Positions 35,413 through 42,854 of a stretch of DNA of 59,209 bases are shown one piece after another. The notes below the pieces were generated by a model. That model searched no databases. It saw nothing but the letters and a program-made list of their open reading frames with translations, and was not told the DNA's origin. Each line of letters begins with the position of its first letter. Position 1 is the stretch's first letter. The position numbers were made by a program, and so were the translations under genes. The DNA lies in NCBI GenBank assembly GCA_900540595.1, contig UQGL01000014.1, positions 1 through 59,209 on the forward strand. The letters run 5' to 3'. The DNA is from an uncultured Oscillospiraceae bacterium (GTDB lineage: Bacteria > Bacillota > Clostridia > Oscillospirales > Ruminococcaceae).

Positions 35413-35441
35413 ACTATACCACATCCCCGCGCAAAAAGCAA
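35413..35441 (-). promoter_or_regulatory. Promoter of the rimP-nusA-infB-ribF operon
   Basis: TTGCTT (35436-35441), 17 bases ending in TGTGG, TATAGT (35413-35418) on the minus strand. Confidence 0.85.
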
Positions 35442-35477
35442 GCCCCCGCCGGGCAGAATTACCTTTCAGCGGGCTTT
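35433..35477 (-). terminator. Weak terminator of the collagen-like gene, overlapping the rimP promoter
   Basis: AAGCCCGC (minus) pairs with the GC-G-GGGGCTT side with two bulged bases, followed by GCTTTTT. The -35 of the rimP promoter is within its downstream edge. Confidence 0.45.
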
Positions 35478-35478
35478 T

Positions 35479-36495
35479 TCAGCGCGCATTTTTTGCGCAG
35501 TTTGAGAAAACGGCCTGTAAATTCCGTATTGGACTGAATTTGAACGCCGCGGTTGGCTTTGCCTGATGGCTGCGTTGCCGCGCGGATTCTTCTTCCGGGG
35601 CTGGTTGTGGTTTGTCAGATGTTGGTACCTCGGTGGGCTCCGGTTCCGGAATATATGGTGCCGGTGTTGGTGTTGCCGTGGCAGTCGGTTTAGGTGTTGG
35701 TACCTCGGTGGGCTCTGGTTCACGAATATATGGTGTTGGTGTTGGAGCCACAGTAGGTTCTGGTGTCGGGGTTGCGGGCAGTACTTCCCTATAGTTTGCG
35801 TACAAAATCGTGGCATCCTTGTACGTAATGCGGCGGGTCTCTTTTGTTTTTCCATCGCTCCAGCCTATGAAAGTATCCCCGCTCTGCGTTTTAACCTTCA
35901 CATCAACCCAGCCATCCTCGCTCAATGCAAAGCCAGTATAATTGGTTTTGTCATTTGCAAAAAGTTCAGCATTGTGAGAATCGACAATTTCAATTATATC
36001 ATCAGTCTGATAAGTAAAGGCATCGTCTCTTGTGACAAGAATTTGAAACTGACGCGTCGTCTCTGCCGGTTCGCCGGGGTCGCCCTTGTCTCCTTTGTCT
36101 CCTTTGTCTCCTTTGTCTCCTTTGTCTCCTTTATCACCTTTCAAGCCTTGCGCGCCTGCGGGGCCTTGCTCACCCTTGTCACCTTTTTCACCCTTTGCAC
36201 CTTGGTTGCCAGTCGCGCCTGTTGCCCCAGCATTACCGACTGCGCCAGTTGCCCCCGGCAAGCCGGTTTTGCCATCGGCTCCGGGGTTTCCCTGTTCTCC
36301 CTTGTCGCCTTTTTCGCCTTTCAACTCGTCTGTGGCAATCAGGTTTTCCCAGTCTGTACCATTGTAATATTGGATATAGCCATCCTGCACGCGCATTTGC
36401 ACGTCTGCATTGGCGGCTGCTGCGCTGTCTGCGCTTTTTGCACAGCCTGTCAGCAGTACAGCCAACGCCAATACGGGCAACGTAGTCTTTTTCAT
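35479..36495 (-). CDS. Collagen-like lipoprotein with proline-rich stalk
   Basis: 338 residues from the ATG at 36495 (AAAGGACTG upstream). Lipoprotein signal peptide with lipobox LLTGC (Cys18). A short domain with the common YIQYYNGTDWENLI leads into 28 Gly-X-Y triplets (about 60-143), mostly Lys-Gly-Asp, predicted to form a collagen triple helix. Then a domain (about 150-236) like the InlB B-repeat beta-grasp (FIGWSDGKT...ANYRE), and a Pro/Thr/Glu stalk (240-300) with the block EPEPTEVPT repeated at 259-267 and 284-292. No sortase motif; it would be held by lipid on the outer membrane face. Role unknown; adhesion or trimeric display is an inference. Confidence 0.85.
   Translation of the reverse strand: MKKTTLPVLALAVLLTGCAKSADSAAAANADVQMRVQDGYIQYYNGTDWENLIATDELKGEKGDKGEQGNPGADGKTGLPGATGAVGNAGATGATGNQGAKGEKGDKGEQGPAGAQGLKGDKGDKGDKGDKGDKGDKGDPGEPAETTRQFQILVTRDDAFTYQTDDIIEIVDSHNAELFANDKTNYTGFALSEDGWVDVKVKTQSGDTFIGWSDGKTKETRRITYKDATILYANYREVLPATPTPEPTVAPTPTPYIREPEPTEVPTPKPTATATPTPAPYIPEPEPTEVPTSDKPQPAPEEESARQRSHQAKPTAAFKFSPIRNLQAVFSNCAKNAR
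36088..36132 (-). repeat. Five perfect 9-bp tandem repeats inside the collagen-like gene
   Basis: GTCTCCTTT repeated five times on the plus strand, coding Lys-Gly-Asp on the minus strand, with degenerate copies on both sides. The unit is a multiple of three, so copy-number change would lengthen or shorten the collagen rod without breaking the frame. Confidence 0.9.
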
Positions 36496-36569
36496 AGTCA
36501 GTCCTTTCTTTTGTAACATTAGGAGTGTATATAATGCCCGCCCGTGGCCGTGTGCAGCCACCGTAAAGC

Positions 36570-36680
36570 TCCCGGGCGGATATGGAATCCGCCTCTACGC
36601 CGTAGGGGTCGGCGTTCCCGACGACCCGGGAATGCTGCCGCTGCCGCAAAGTTCCGGCGGGCGGGCAAGGCTCGCCCCTA
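36570..36680. repeat. GTAGGGG-family palindrome cluster between the acyltransferase and collagen-like genes
   Basis: Units GGGCGGATATGGAATCCGCC-TCTAC, GTAGGGGTCGGCGTTCCCGACGACCC and GGGCGGGCAAGGCTCGCCC-CTAC in succession. It lies upstream of the collagen-like gene. Confidence 0.78.
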
Positions 36681-37832
36681 CCCTTTCTTTCCGTGCAACC
36701 GCTTCGCAATCGGTTTCTCAACACCGTAATAGGCCGCCAACATTACTGCAATCGCCGCGGTCCAGTACAGCGCGTGGGCCTGCTGCATCCAGACGGTGTC
36801 GCCCAGCTGGTTCGGCGGGGTGTCACCGCTCCACGTGGGCAGGTGCAGGTCGTATTTCAGGAAAACAGCCAGCATCTGATGCCAGAGGTAAAAGCTGTAG
36901 GTCAGCGCCGCCAGCCCGCACAGCAGCCGCCGTGCCGGGGCGGGCAGCGTCAGCCCCAAACCGAAACCGACCACGACCGCTGCAGCCGCAATGACCAGCG
37001 GCATACGGTTCACAAGCTGAAAGCGCTGGTAGTCTGCTGCCGCAGCCTGCGCGTGCATCAGGGCATTGAGCCGGACAAGCGCCGCCGCGCCCAGCACCGT
37101 GCAGCCCGCGCGCAGCAGAAAATGCTGTGTCCAGCCGCCGCGCGCCAGCCTTGCAAAGACGAGCGCCGCCGCCATGCCGACCGCCAGCACCCCGCAGAAC
37201 GCCGGGAACTGGTTGAAAAGCAGCGGGTACGCATAGCTACCGTACTGGGGCAGCGCCCAGAGCGAATAGACGAGCTGCACGCCGCAGAGCGCCCCCAGCA
37301 CCGGCAGCGGATGGCGTGCGCAGAGCGGTGCAAGCAGCGGGAAAGCCAGATAAAACAGCGCAAACACCGTCAGCGTCCAGCTGACCGCATTGAGCTGCGT
37401 ACCAATGTAGCACGCTGGGAAAAGCTGCTGGGTCAGCGTCAGATGTGTGAAAAGGTCAACTGCCAGTGCCCTGCTCCACCCGCTGCGATACACTGCCAGC
37501 GCCAGACTGAACAGCAGGCTGGCATAGTAGGCCGGCAGCAGCCGCGCAGCGCGGCGGCGGTAAAACTCCGCCGCGCGGGTCTGCGGCAGCGGTCTGCCCT
37601 GCGCTGCCGCATTGGCCCACGGCAGGAACAGGCAGAACGCCGACAGCATAACGAGGAAGTCCACCCCAACGCTGCCCGCCCGCAGCCAATGCTCCGCAGC
37701 GGGGCGGCTGTACCAGCTTTGCTGCCATATGTGGAACGCCCCCACGGCCCACGCCGCCAGCACCCGCAAAAAATCAGCAGATGCCGGGCGGTCACAGTCG
37801 ATCGGCGCCGGGGTGCGGCTTAGAACGCCCAT
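36678..37832 (-). CDS. Acyltransferase 3 family membrane protein
   Basis: 384 residues with about ten membrane segments. The N-terminal RPASADFLRVLAAWAVGAFHIWQQ and GVDFLVMLSAFCLFLPW match acyltransferase 3 (OafA/WecH-like) enzymes, which O-acetylate wall or surface polysaccharides; the conserved His of that first motif is present (AFHIW). Substrate unknown. The ATG at 37832 lies inside the end of the aminopeptidase gene (13-base overlap), so translation may be coupled. Confidence 0.82.
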   Translation of the reverse strand: MGVLSRTPAPIDCDRPASADFLRVLAAWAVGAFHIWQQSWYSRPAAEHWLRAGSVGVDFLVMLSAFCLFLPWANAAAQGRPLPQTRAAEFYRRRAARLLPAYYASLLFSLALAVYRSGWSRALAVDLFTHLTLTQQLFPACYIGTQLNAVSWTLTVFALFYLAFPLLAPLCARHPLPVLGALCGVQLVYSLWALPQYGSYAYPLLFNQFPAFCGVLAVGMAAALVFARLARGGWTQHFLLRAGCTVLGAAALVRLNALMHAQAAAADYQRFQLVNRMPLVIAAAAVVVGFGLGLTLPAPARRLLCGLAALTYSFYLWHQMLAVFLKYDLHLPTWSGDTPPNQLGDTVWMQQAHALYWTAAIAVMLAAYYGVEKPIAKRLHGKKG

Positions 37833-39055
37833 TCGCCGTTTTCAAAAATCGTGATCTCCTCGCCGCTCTTGGTCACGCCAACGACATGGGTGTCGGGCGC
37901 GCCGGTCATGACATCCTCATGGATGGCGGAGCTGTTCAGGCCCTTTGCCAGCAGCTCGTCCCGGCTCATGGCGGAGCCGCCCTTGATGTTGGTCGGGTAG
38001 CCATCGCCGAAGGCGATATGGCAGGCGGCATTTTCATCGAACAGGGTGTTATAGAACAGAACACCGCTGCGGTTGATGGGGCTGGACGCGGGCACCAGTG
38101 CAATCTCGCCGATGCGGTTGGCGTTTTCATCGGTGGTAAGCAGCTCGGCCAGCAGCTCGGCGTTCTTCTCAGCGCCATGCTCCACGACCTTGCCGTTTTG
38201 GAAGGTGACATGCCAGCCCTCGATCAACTGGCCGTTGTAAGCGTAGGGCTTGGTGCCGTAGACGCGGCCGTCAACGCGGTCGCGGTGGGGTGCGCAGAAC
38301 ACCTCCTCAGTGGGGACATTGGCGATGAACTCGATGCCGCCCTCCGTCTTGCTGGACGCGCCCTCCCAGATGGCGTCCTCGGCCAGACCCACGGTCAGGT
38401 CGGTGCCGTTGGCGCTCGTCATGCGAATACGGTCGAGGTTCAGCTCATTCATCCGGTCGCGGCGAGCCTTGGTGCGGGCAACATGCTCCTTCCATGCGGT
38501 TACGGGGTCGCCGGTCGATACGCGGCAGACATCAAAGATCAGCGCCCACAGCTTCTCAACAGCCTCCTCAAGCGGCAGGTCCGGGAACACCTTGGCAGCC
38601 CAGCCCGGGGCGGGCACGGCGGCCACACACCACTGCACGCGGTCATTCATCGTGTAGGCCTGCCAGGGCTTCATAAAGGTGCGGCGGGCGAGGTTGACGC
38701 GGTTCAGCTTGCCCGCATCCAGTCCGGCCAGTGCCTCGGGGTCCTCGGCGTGGATGGCCAGCGTGCAGCAGCCGTCCGGGTCCTCGGCATAGTCGAGGTA
38801 GCTGCGCAGCTCGTAGGGCTTCATGGCGCACAGGTCGCTCTCGGCGGCCATCTCCATCTGCAGGCGGGTCAGCTTGTCGTCCTCCCAGCGGACCACAACG
38901 GTCTTGGCACCGGCCTCGTAGCCTGCGCGGACACAGGCGTGGGCAAAGTCCGGCATCGTGACCGGGCAGCGAACAATGAAATTCTGGCGCGGGCGCACAT
39001 TGACGCCCACCTTGACGATAAAATCAGCGTAGAGCTGGAGATAGTGTTGATTCAT
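37820..39055 (-). CDS. M29 family aminopeptidase
   Basis: 411 residues, the family length. Conserved features: EFIANVPTEEVFCAPHRDRVDG, VVEHGAEKN, RIGEIALVPASSPIN (metal-binding Glu), LFYNTLFDENAACHIAFG and EDVMTGAPDTHVVG. These AmpS/PepS/aminopeptidase T-type metallo-enzymes remove N-terminal residues from peptides in the cytoplasm. Ribosome site AAAGGAG before the ATG at 39055, behind a good promoter. The acyltransferase follows with overlap, without an obvious functional link. Confidence 0.93.
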   Translation of the reverse strand: MNQHYLQLYADFIVKVGVNVRPRQNFIVRCPVTMPDFAHACVRAGYEAGAKTVVVRWEDDKLTRLQMEMAAESDLCAMKPYELRSYLDYAEDPDGCCTLAIHAEDPEALAGLDAGKLNRVNLARRTFMKPWQAYTMNDRVQWCVAAVPAPGWAAKVFPDLPLEEAVEKLWALIFDVCRVSTGDPVTAWKEHVARTKARRDRMNELNLDRIRMTSANGTDLTVGLAEDAIWEGASSKTEGGIEFIANVPTEEVFCAPHRDRVDGRVYGTKPYAYNGQLIEGWHVTFQNGKVVEHGAEKNAELLAELLTTDENANRIGEIALVPASSPINRSGVLFYNTLFDENAACHIAFGDGYPTNIKGGSAMSRDELLAKGLNSSAIHEDVMTGAPDTHVVGVTKSGEEITIFENGEWAF

Positions 39056-39089
39056 AAGGGGTGGTCTCCTTTATATAATGTTTGTTTGT

Positions 39090-39119
39090 ATTGTAGCATA
39101 AAGCGGGTGGCAATGGCAA
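39090..39119 (-). promoter_or_regulatory. Promoter of the aminopeptidase gene
   Basis: TTGCCA (39114-39119), 18 bases, TACAAT (39090-39095) on the minus strand. Confidence 0.78.
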
Positions 39120-39127
39120 GGCTGCGT

Positions 39128-39282
39128 GCCTTCCCCCTCGGGGGAAGGTGGCCGAGGCCCCGCCCGAGGTCGGATGAGGGGCGGCCCTCCGGGGGTTGCC
39201 CGTTCACTGACTGCCGCAGCGGACCTTGCCCTCATCAGTCAGCGAGCGGGGTCGCTGACAGCTTCCCCCGAGGGGGGAAGCC
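39128..39282. repeat. Long palindromic element, copy E
   Basis: GCCTTCCCCC-TCGGGGGAAGG left hairpin, inner GGATGAGGGGC and TTGCCCTCATC, right hairpin CTTCCCCC-GAGGGGGGAAG-CC. It lies between murC and the aminopeptidase gene. Confidence 0.9.
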
Positions 39283-39290
39283 ACTCCACC

Positions 39291-39321
39291 AAAAAACAGG
39301 CTGCCCTGTCGGACAGCCTGT
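39291..39321 (-). terminator. Terminator after murC
   Basis: ACAGGCTG pairs with CAGCCTGT (39296-39303 with 39314-39321), followed by a T-run on the minus strand. Confidence 0.85.
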
Positions 39322-39330
39322 CATCAGATT

Positions 39331-40704
39331 TTATTTCTCTACCATCATGTCGGCAGCCTTGTACAGATCGCCGCAGCTCATGCAGATGACAAGGTCACCC
39401 TTCTTGGCGTTTTTCTTTACCCAGTCGGCGGCACCCTCCAGCCCGCTGACCACAACGCTGCCGGGCAGCTTGGCGGCAAGGTCCTCGCTCTTGACGCTGC
39501 CGTCATCCTTCTCGCGGCCGCCCATGATGGGCAGCAGCACGACCTGATCGGCGGCGCGCAGCACCTTGGCAAATTCGTCCATCAGCATCTTGGTGCGGCT
39601 GTAGGTAAACGGCTGATGCACCGCGATCACACGGTCATAGCCCATCTCCTTAGCCGTGGCCAGCGTGGCGGCCAACTCGGTGGGATGGTGGGCGTAGTCA
39701 TCCACAATGACCGCGCCGTTGCACTCACCCTTGATCTCAAACCGGCGGCCTGTGCCGTGGAATTCTTCCGCTGCGCGGACGGCATTCTCGGGCTTGAGGC
39801 CCAGCGGACGCACGCAGCAGCACATGGCCAGCGCATTGTAAATGTTGTGGTAGCCGGGCACACCAAGCCTGATGTGGGCAAAGAACTCGCCCAGCTCAAG
39901 CACATCAAACTCAAAGAAGCCGGGCTTATACTCACCGATGTTGACGGCGTGGAAGCGGGCCTCCTCCTCTTTGATGCCAAAACTCAGCACCGGGCGGTCG
40001 ATGGAGTTGACGACATCCATCGTGTTTTTATCGTCCATGTTGAACACAACGGTGCGGGACAGCAGCGCAAATTTCTGGAACGCAAGCTTGAGCTGACCCA
40101 TCGTGCCGTAATATTCCAGATGGTCATTGTCGATGTTCAGGATGACGCCCACCGTGCTGGTCAGCTGCAGGAAGGTCTCATGGTACTCGCAGGCCTCAAT
40201 GACCACGCTCTGGCCGCTGCCGGCCTTGCCGTAGCCGCCGATGAGGGGCAGCTTGCCGCCGATGACTGCGGCGGGATCCTTGCCGGCCAGCTCCAGCATG
40301 GTTGTGATCATGCCGGTCGTGGTCGTTTTACCGTGGGTACCGGCCACGCCGATGCTCTGGCTATGGGTGCGGCTGATATAGCCCAGCATGACGCTGCGCT
40401 CCACCGCCTTGATGCCGCGGGCGTGGGCCGCCTGCAGCTCAGGATTGTCATTATGGATGGCGGCGCTGTAGACGACCAGATCCGGATTGCCCAGATTGGC
40501 CGCATCATGTCCGATGGCTACACGGACGCCGAGCGCACGCTCCGCCTCGGTGTTTTTGGTTTCCTCGACATCGGAGCCGGTGATGGCGAAACCGCGGCTG
40601 TGCAGGATCTGGATCAGCGGATAGGTGCCGGAGCCGCCGCAGCCGATAAAATGGATCGTGCGGACCCCCTCCAGCAGCTTGGGGTCATACATACTAAAAG
40701 CCAT
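39331..40704 (-). CDS. murC: UDP-N-acetylmuramate--L-alanine ligase
   Basis: 457 residues from the ATG at 40704, which has GAGGTG ten bases upstream; an ATG four codons later is also possible. N-terminal Rossmann-type IHFIGCGGSG, ATP site GVAGTHGKTTTTGM (119-132), and later GTGRRFE, DDYAHHPTE and HQPFTYSRT, all MurC hallmarks. It adds L-Ala to UDP-MurNAc in peptidoglycan precursor synthesis. It stands alone, away from the other mur genes. The promoter carries a perfect inverted repeat over the -10. Confidence 0.95.
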   Translation of the reverse strand: MAFSMYDPKLLEGVRTIHFIGCGGSGTYPLIQILHSRGFAITGSDVEETKNTEAERALGVRVAIGHDAANLGNPDLVVYSAAIHNDNPELQAAHARGIKAVERSVMLGYISRTHSQSIGVAGTHGKTTTTGMITTMLELAGKDPAAVIGGKLPLIGGYGKAGSGQSVVIEACEYHETFLQLTSTVGVILNIDNDHLEYYGTMGQLKLAFQKFALLSRTVVFNMDDKNTMDVVNSIDRPVLSFGIKEEEARFHAVNIGEYKPGFFEFDVLELGEFFAHIRLGVPGYHNIYNALAMCCCVRPLGLKPENAVRAAEEFHGTGRRFEIKGECNGAVIVDDYAHHPTELAATLATAKEMGYDRVIAVHQPFTYSRTKMLMDEFAKVLRAADQVVLLPIMGGREKDDGSVKSEDLAAKLPGSVVVSGLEGAADWVKKNAKKGDLVICMSCGDLYKAADMMVEK

Positions 40705-40767
40705 AACAGTGGTCACCTCAAAATTTATCCGCTGCCTTAGAGGATACGGCATACGGCATTTTTTTAC

Positions 40768-40786
40768 TAATACTATGAAAGTATTA
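40768..40786. promoter_or_regulatory. Operator-like inverted repeat at the murC promoter
   Basis: TAATACT-ATGAA-AGTATTA, perfect 7 bp arms, overlapping the murC -10 (40783-40788). Confidence 0.5.
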
Positions 40787-40811
40787 TACTATTTTTTTGC
40801 AATAAAAGAAA
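40783..40811 (-). promoter_or_regulatory. Promoter of murC
   Basis: TTTCTT (40806-40811), 17 bases, TATAAT (40783-40788) on the minus strand, in an AT-rich stretch. Confidence 0.65.
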
Positions 40812-40890
40812 CACTTTTTTTGAAATCCCCGCCTGTACAGGTAATTTTTGGGCAAATGGCACAAATTTGGACCTGCAGTTTATAACAATA

Positions 40891-40924
40891 CATCGAGGGT
40901 GTAGCCGCAGCCGCACCCTCGATG
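40891..40924 (-). terminator. Hairpin after the 419-residue membrane protein gene
   Basis: CATCGAGGGTG and CACCCTCGATG (11 bp arms). The T-run after it is poor (TATTGTTATAAA), so terminator strength is uncertain. Confidence 0.6.
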
Positions 40925-40966
40925 TGTGAAAAGATTTTTTATAGTACGATAAATGTGCCCTGTATT

Positions 40967-42226
40967 TCAGGTCGTTCGGGGCGAAACTTCCGACACAGCA
41001 TCTTCTTCCTCTTCTTCCTGCTCCCCGTCCTCTTTGGGCTTGAGGTTGTCGATGGTATTGCCGGGGCAGCGATAAAGGTCTATTTCCAGCTCAGACATGC
41101 GCTTGAACAGGTTTTGCAGCACTTCTTCGTAGGCGTCCACGGTCTTGGTGTCCGCCTCATCGATTTTGTGCAGATACCGCATGACAAAGGCACTGTACAT
41201 ACCGTACTCTCGGCGCAGCTGCAGCAGCGTTGGTTCGATTTTCGCAGCCAGCTTGGCCGCTTTTTCTTTTGTAGGTATAGACAAAAATGTAGCAATGCCG
41301 ACCAGTGCCACCAGCGCGCCCAACACATAGAGTGCATTCGGCGCATACTGCGCATACGGGTACACAGTGTTGAGAACAAGCAGCACAGCCGCCGTTGCAA
41401 AGGCGGCGACCCCTCCGCCCAGACACAACGCGAGAAGCACCACCCCCGTGACCAGAATGACAAACGCCGTCTGCGCCGCGTCAAAGTAGTTGGCTGCGAA
41501 ACCTCCCGCAAGGAGGATCAGTGCCAGCAAAAGCAACTCCAGCAGCGTCTTGCCCCGCCTGACGCTCGCCCTGATACTCTCGGCATCAGAGTGGGCGCTT
41601 TTCCAGAGCTTGGCCGCTTCGGGGAACAATTTGTCGATGTCCCTCTCCTCGAGCAGCTTTTTGCCGACATGCTTTGCCAACAGCGTACTGTTTTGGGCCG
41701 TGACGCAGCAGGACGGCAGGCTCATCAATTCGCCCACCGTAAATTGGTCGATGTGTTCTTCCGACGAAAGGATCTTAGTAGCATTTTTGTCTTCCCATCG
41801 CGCACTGTTTACCGTGTCCGCCAAGATTGCTTCCCGCAGCACCTTTTTATAGTCCCAGTAATCGGCTTTCGACGGAGCGGGCACGCTGTCCAGACTCATG
41901 GCCAGCATTTCCAGCGGCGCGTAGTTTTCAATATAGTCAGATTGCAGGGAAAAGCCGCCTATTGGTTTGTCCGCGACTTCCGTGCTTGAGTCCGGTTTGT
42001 CGGACGCAAACAGAGATCTTTTCCACGCCCGATGCGCGTCCCCCAGCGCGGATTCCTCATTCTCGATAAAGCGGGGCAGCACGATCTCCGCACCTGCCCG
42101 GCACAGATCCCGCGCCTTTTCTCCGGGGTCACTCTGATACCATGTCCAGACAGCATACTGTACCGCCATCTCTCTGGTCATCGAATTATCAACCGCCACC
42201 GTAGTCAGTTTTCGCATTTCGCCCAT
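40967..42226 (-). CDS. Uncharacterised protein with four central membrane helices
   Basis: 419 residues from the ATG at 42226 (AGAGG upstream, with an alternative ATG three codons on). I do not recognise a family. The first 225 residues are soluble and mostly helical, rich in Asp, Glu and Trp; four hydrophobic helices (about 228-246, 252-271, 273-290, 298-316) follow, then a cytoplasmic helical segment (about 320-395) and a strongly acidic tail with six consecutive Glu. It has its own promoter and is divergent from a 73-residue gene with which it shares the control region. Confidence 0.75.
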   Translation of the reverse strand: MGEMRKLTTVAVDNSMTREMAVQYAVWTWYQSDPGEKARDLCRAGAEIVLPRFIENEESALGDAHRAWKRSLFASDKPDSSTEVADKPIGGFSLQSDYIENYAPLEMLAMSLDSVPAPSKADYWDYKKVLREAILADTVNSARWEDKNATKILSSEEHIDQFTVGELMSLPSCCVTAQNSTLLAKHVGKKLLEERDIDKLFPEAAKLWKSAHSDAESIRASVRRGKTLLELLLLALILLAGGFAANYFDAAQTAFVILVTGVVLLALCLGGGVAAFATAAVLLVLNTVYPYAQYAPNALYVLGALVALVGIATFLSIPTKEKAAKLAAKIEPTLLQLRREYGMYSAFVMRYLHKIDEADTKTVDAYEEVLQNLFKRMSELEIDLYRCPGNTIDNLKPKEDGEQEEEEEDAVSEVSPRTT

Positions 42227-42259
42227 TGCTGCAACCTCTTCTCCTCTTTTGCTGCCTTT

Positions 42260-42288
42260 ATCATAGCATATTTCTTTGACGAATCCAA
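42260..42288 (-). promoter_or_regulatory. Promoter of the 419-residue membrane protein gene
   Basis: TTGGAT (42283-42288), 17 bases, TATGAT (42260-42265) on the minus strand. Confidence 0.75.
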
Positions 42289-42355
42289 CGATTTTTGTGG
42301 CATTGTGTCTGCTTTTTTGATACAATAAGAAAAACGCTGTGGAGGTGCCGACCGT

Positions 42356-42577
42356 ATGGCAAAGCTGATTTGGAGCCTAGACCCTTTGGCCGTGTCACGG
42401 CTGGGGCGGGCGGCGAAAAAGCCGCCGTTCAGCAAAAAGGAATTGGCCCGCATCGGCATTCCGGCGCGCAAAATTCCCCGTGTGCAGGAGGAGCTTGCCC
42501 GTTTGAGCGGTGATACCACGCTGAAACGCGAGGAACTGGGGATGCTGGCGTGGGAGATTGCGGACTTGTTGCTGTAA
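42356..42577 (+). CDS. Small basic protein of unknown function, 73 residues
   Basis: ATG at 42356 with GGAGGTG at the right spacing. The sequence starts [17 protein letters not shown] and continues with a basic stretch ([22 protein letters not shown]) and a C-terminal amphipathic helix ([15 protein letters not shown]). No family recognised. The start, the ribosome site and the stop codon that leads directly into repeat copy F support a real gene. Confidence 0.65.
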   Translation: MAKLIWSLDPLAVSRLGRAAKKPPFSKKELARIGIPARKIPRVQEELARLSGDTTLKREELGMLAWEIADLLL

Positions 42578-42731
42578 AGCCTTCCCCCTAGGGGGAAGGT
42601 GGCCGAGGCTCCGACCGAGGCCGGATGAGGGGCGGCACTGTCTCTGCCACCCGGTCATGGGCTATCGCGGGAAATCCGCCCCTCATCAGTCGCCTATGGC
42701 GACAGCTTCCCCCCTAGGGGAAGCCTTTTTT
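42576..42731. repeat. Long palindromic element, copy F
   Basis: AAAGCCTTCCCCC-TAGGGGGAAGG left hairpin (overlapping the TAA stop of the 73-residue gene), inner GGATGAGGGGC and CGCCCCTCATC, right hairpin CTTCCCCC-TAGGGGAAGCCTTTTTT. The right end precedes the glyS promoter by 13 bases. Confidence 0.92.
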
Positions 42732-42743
42732 CGCGTTGTGCCC

Positions 42744-42772
42744 TTGTCCCCTCCCCCATCCTATGCTATAAT
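42744..42772 (+). promoter_or_regulatory. Promoter of glyS
   Basis: TTGTCC (42744-42749), 17 bases, TATAAT (42767-42772). The leader is only about 75 nt, too short for a T-box riboswitch, and none is visible. Confidence 0.82.
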
Positions 42773-42854
42773 AAACGTATCGTGCCAAATTTATCCGGGC
42801 GCGGTGGGAAAATCGCTTTGTGTGGCAGCCAGCCATGCGGAAGGAGTAACACAA

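Noticed and set aside
36088..36132. CRISPR-like repeat array
   Set aside because: The repeats are 9 bp, contiguous, without spacers, and code for Lys-Gly-Asp inside an intact gene.
42732..42854. T-box riboswitch before glyS
   Set aside because: The leader is about 75 nt after the promoter, with no Stem I, specifier loop or T-box sequence.
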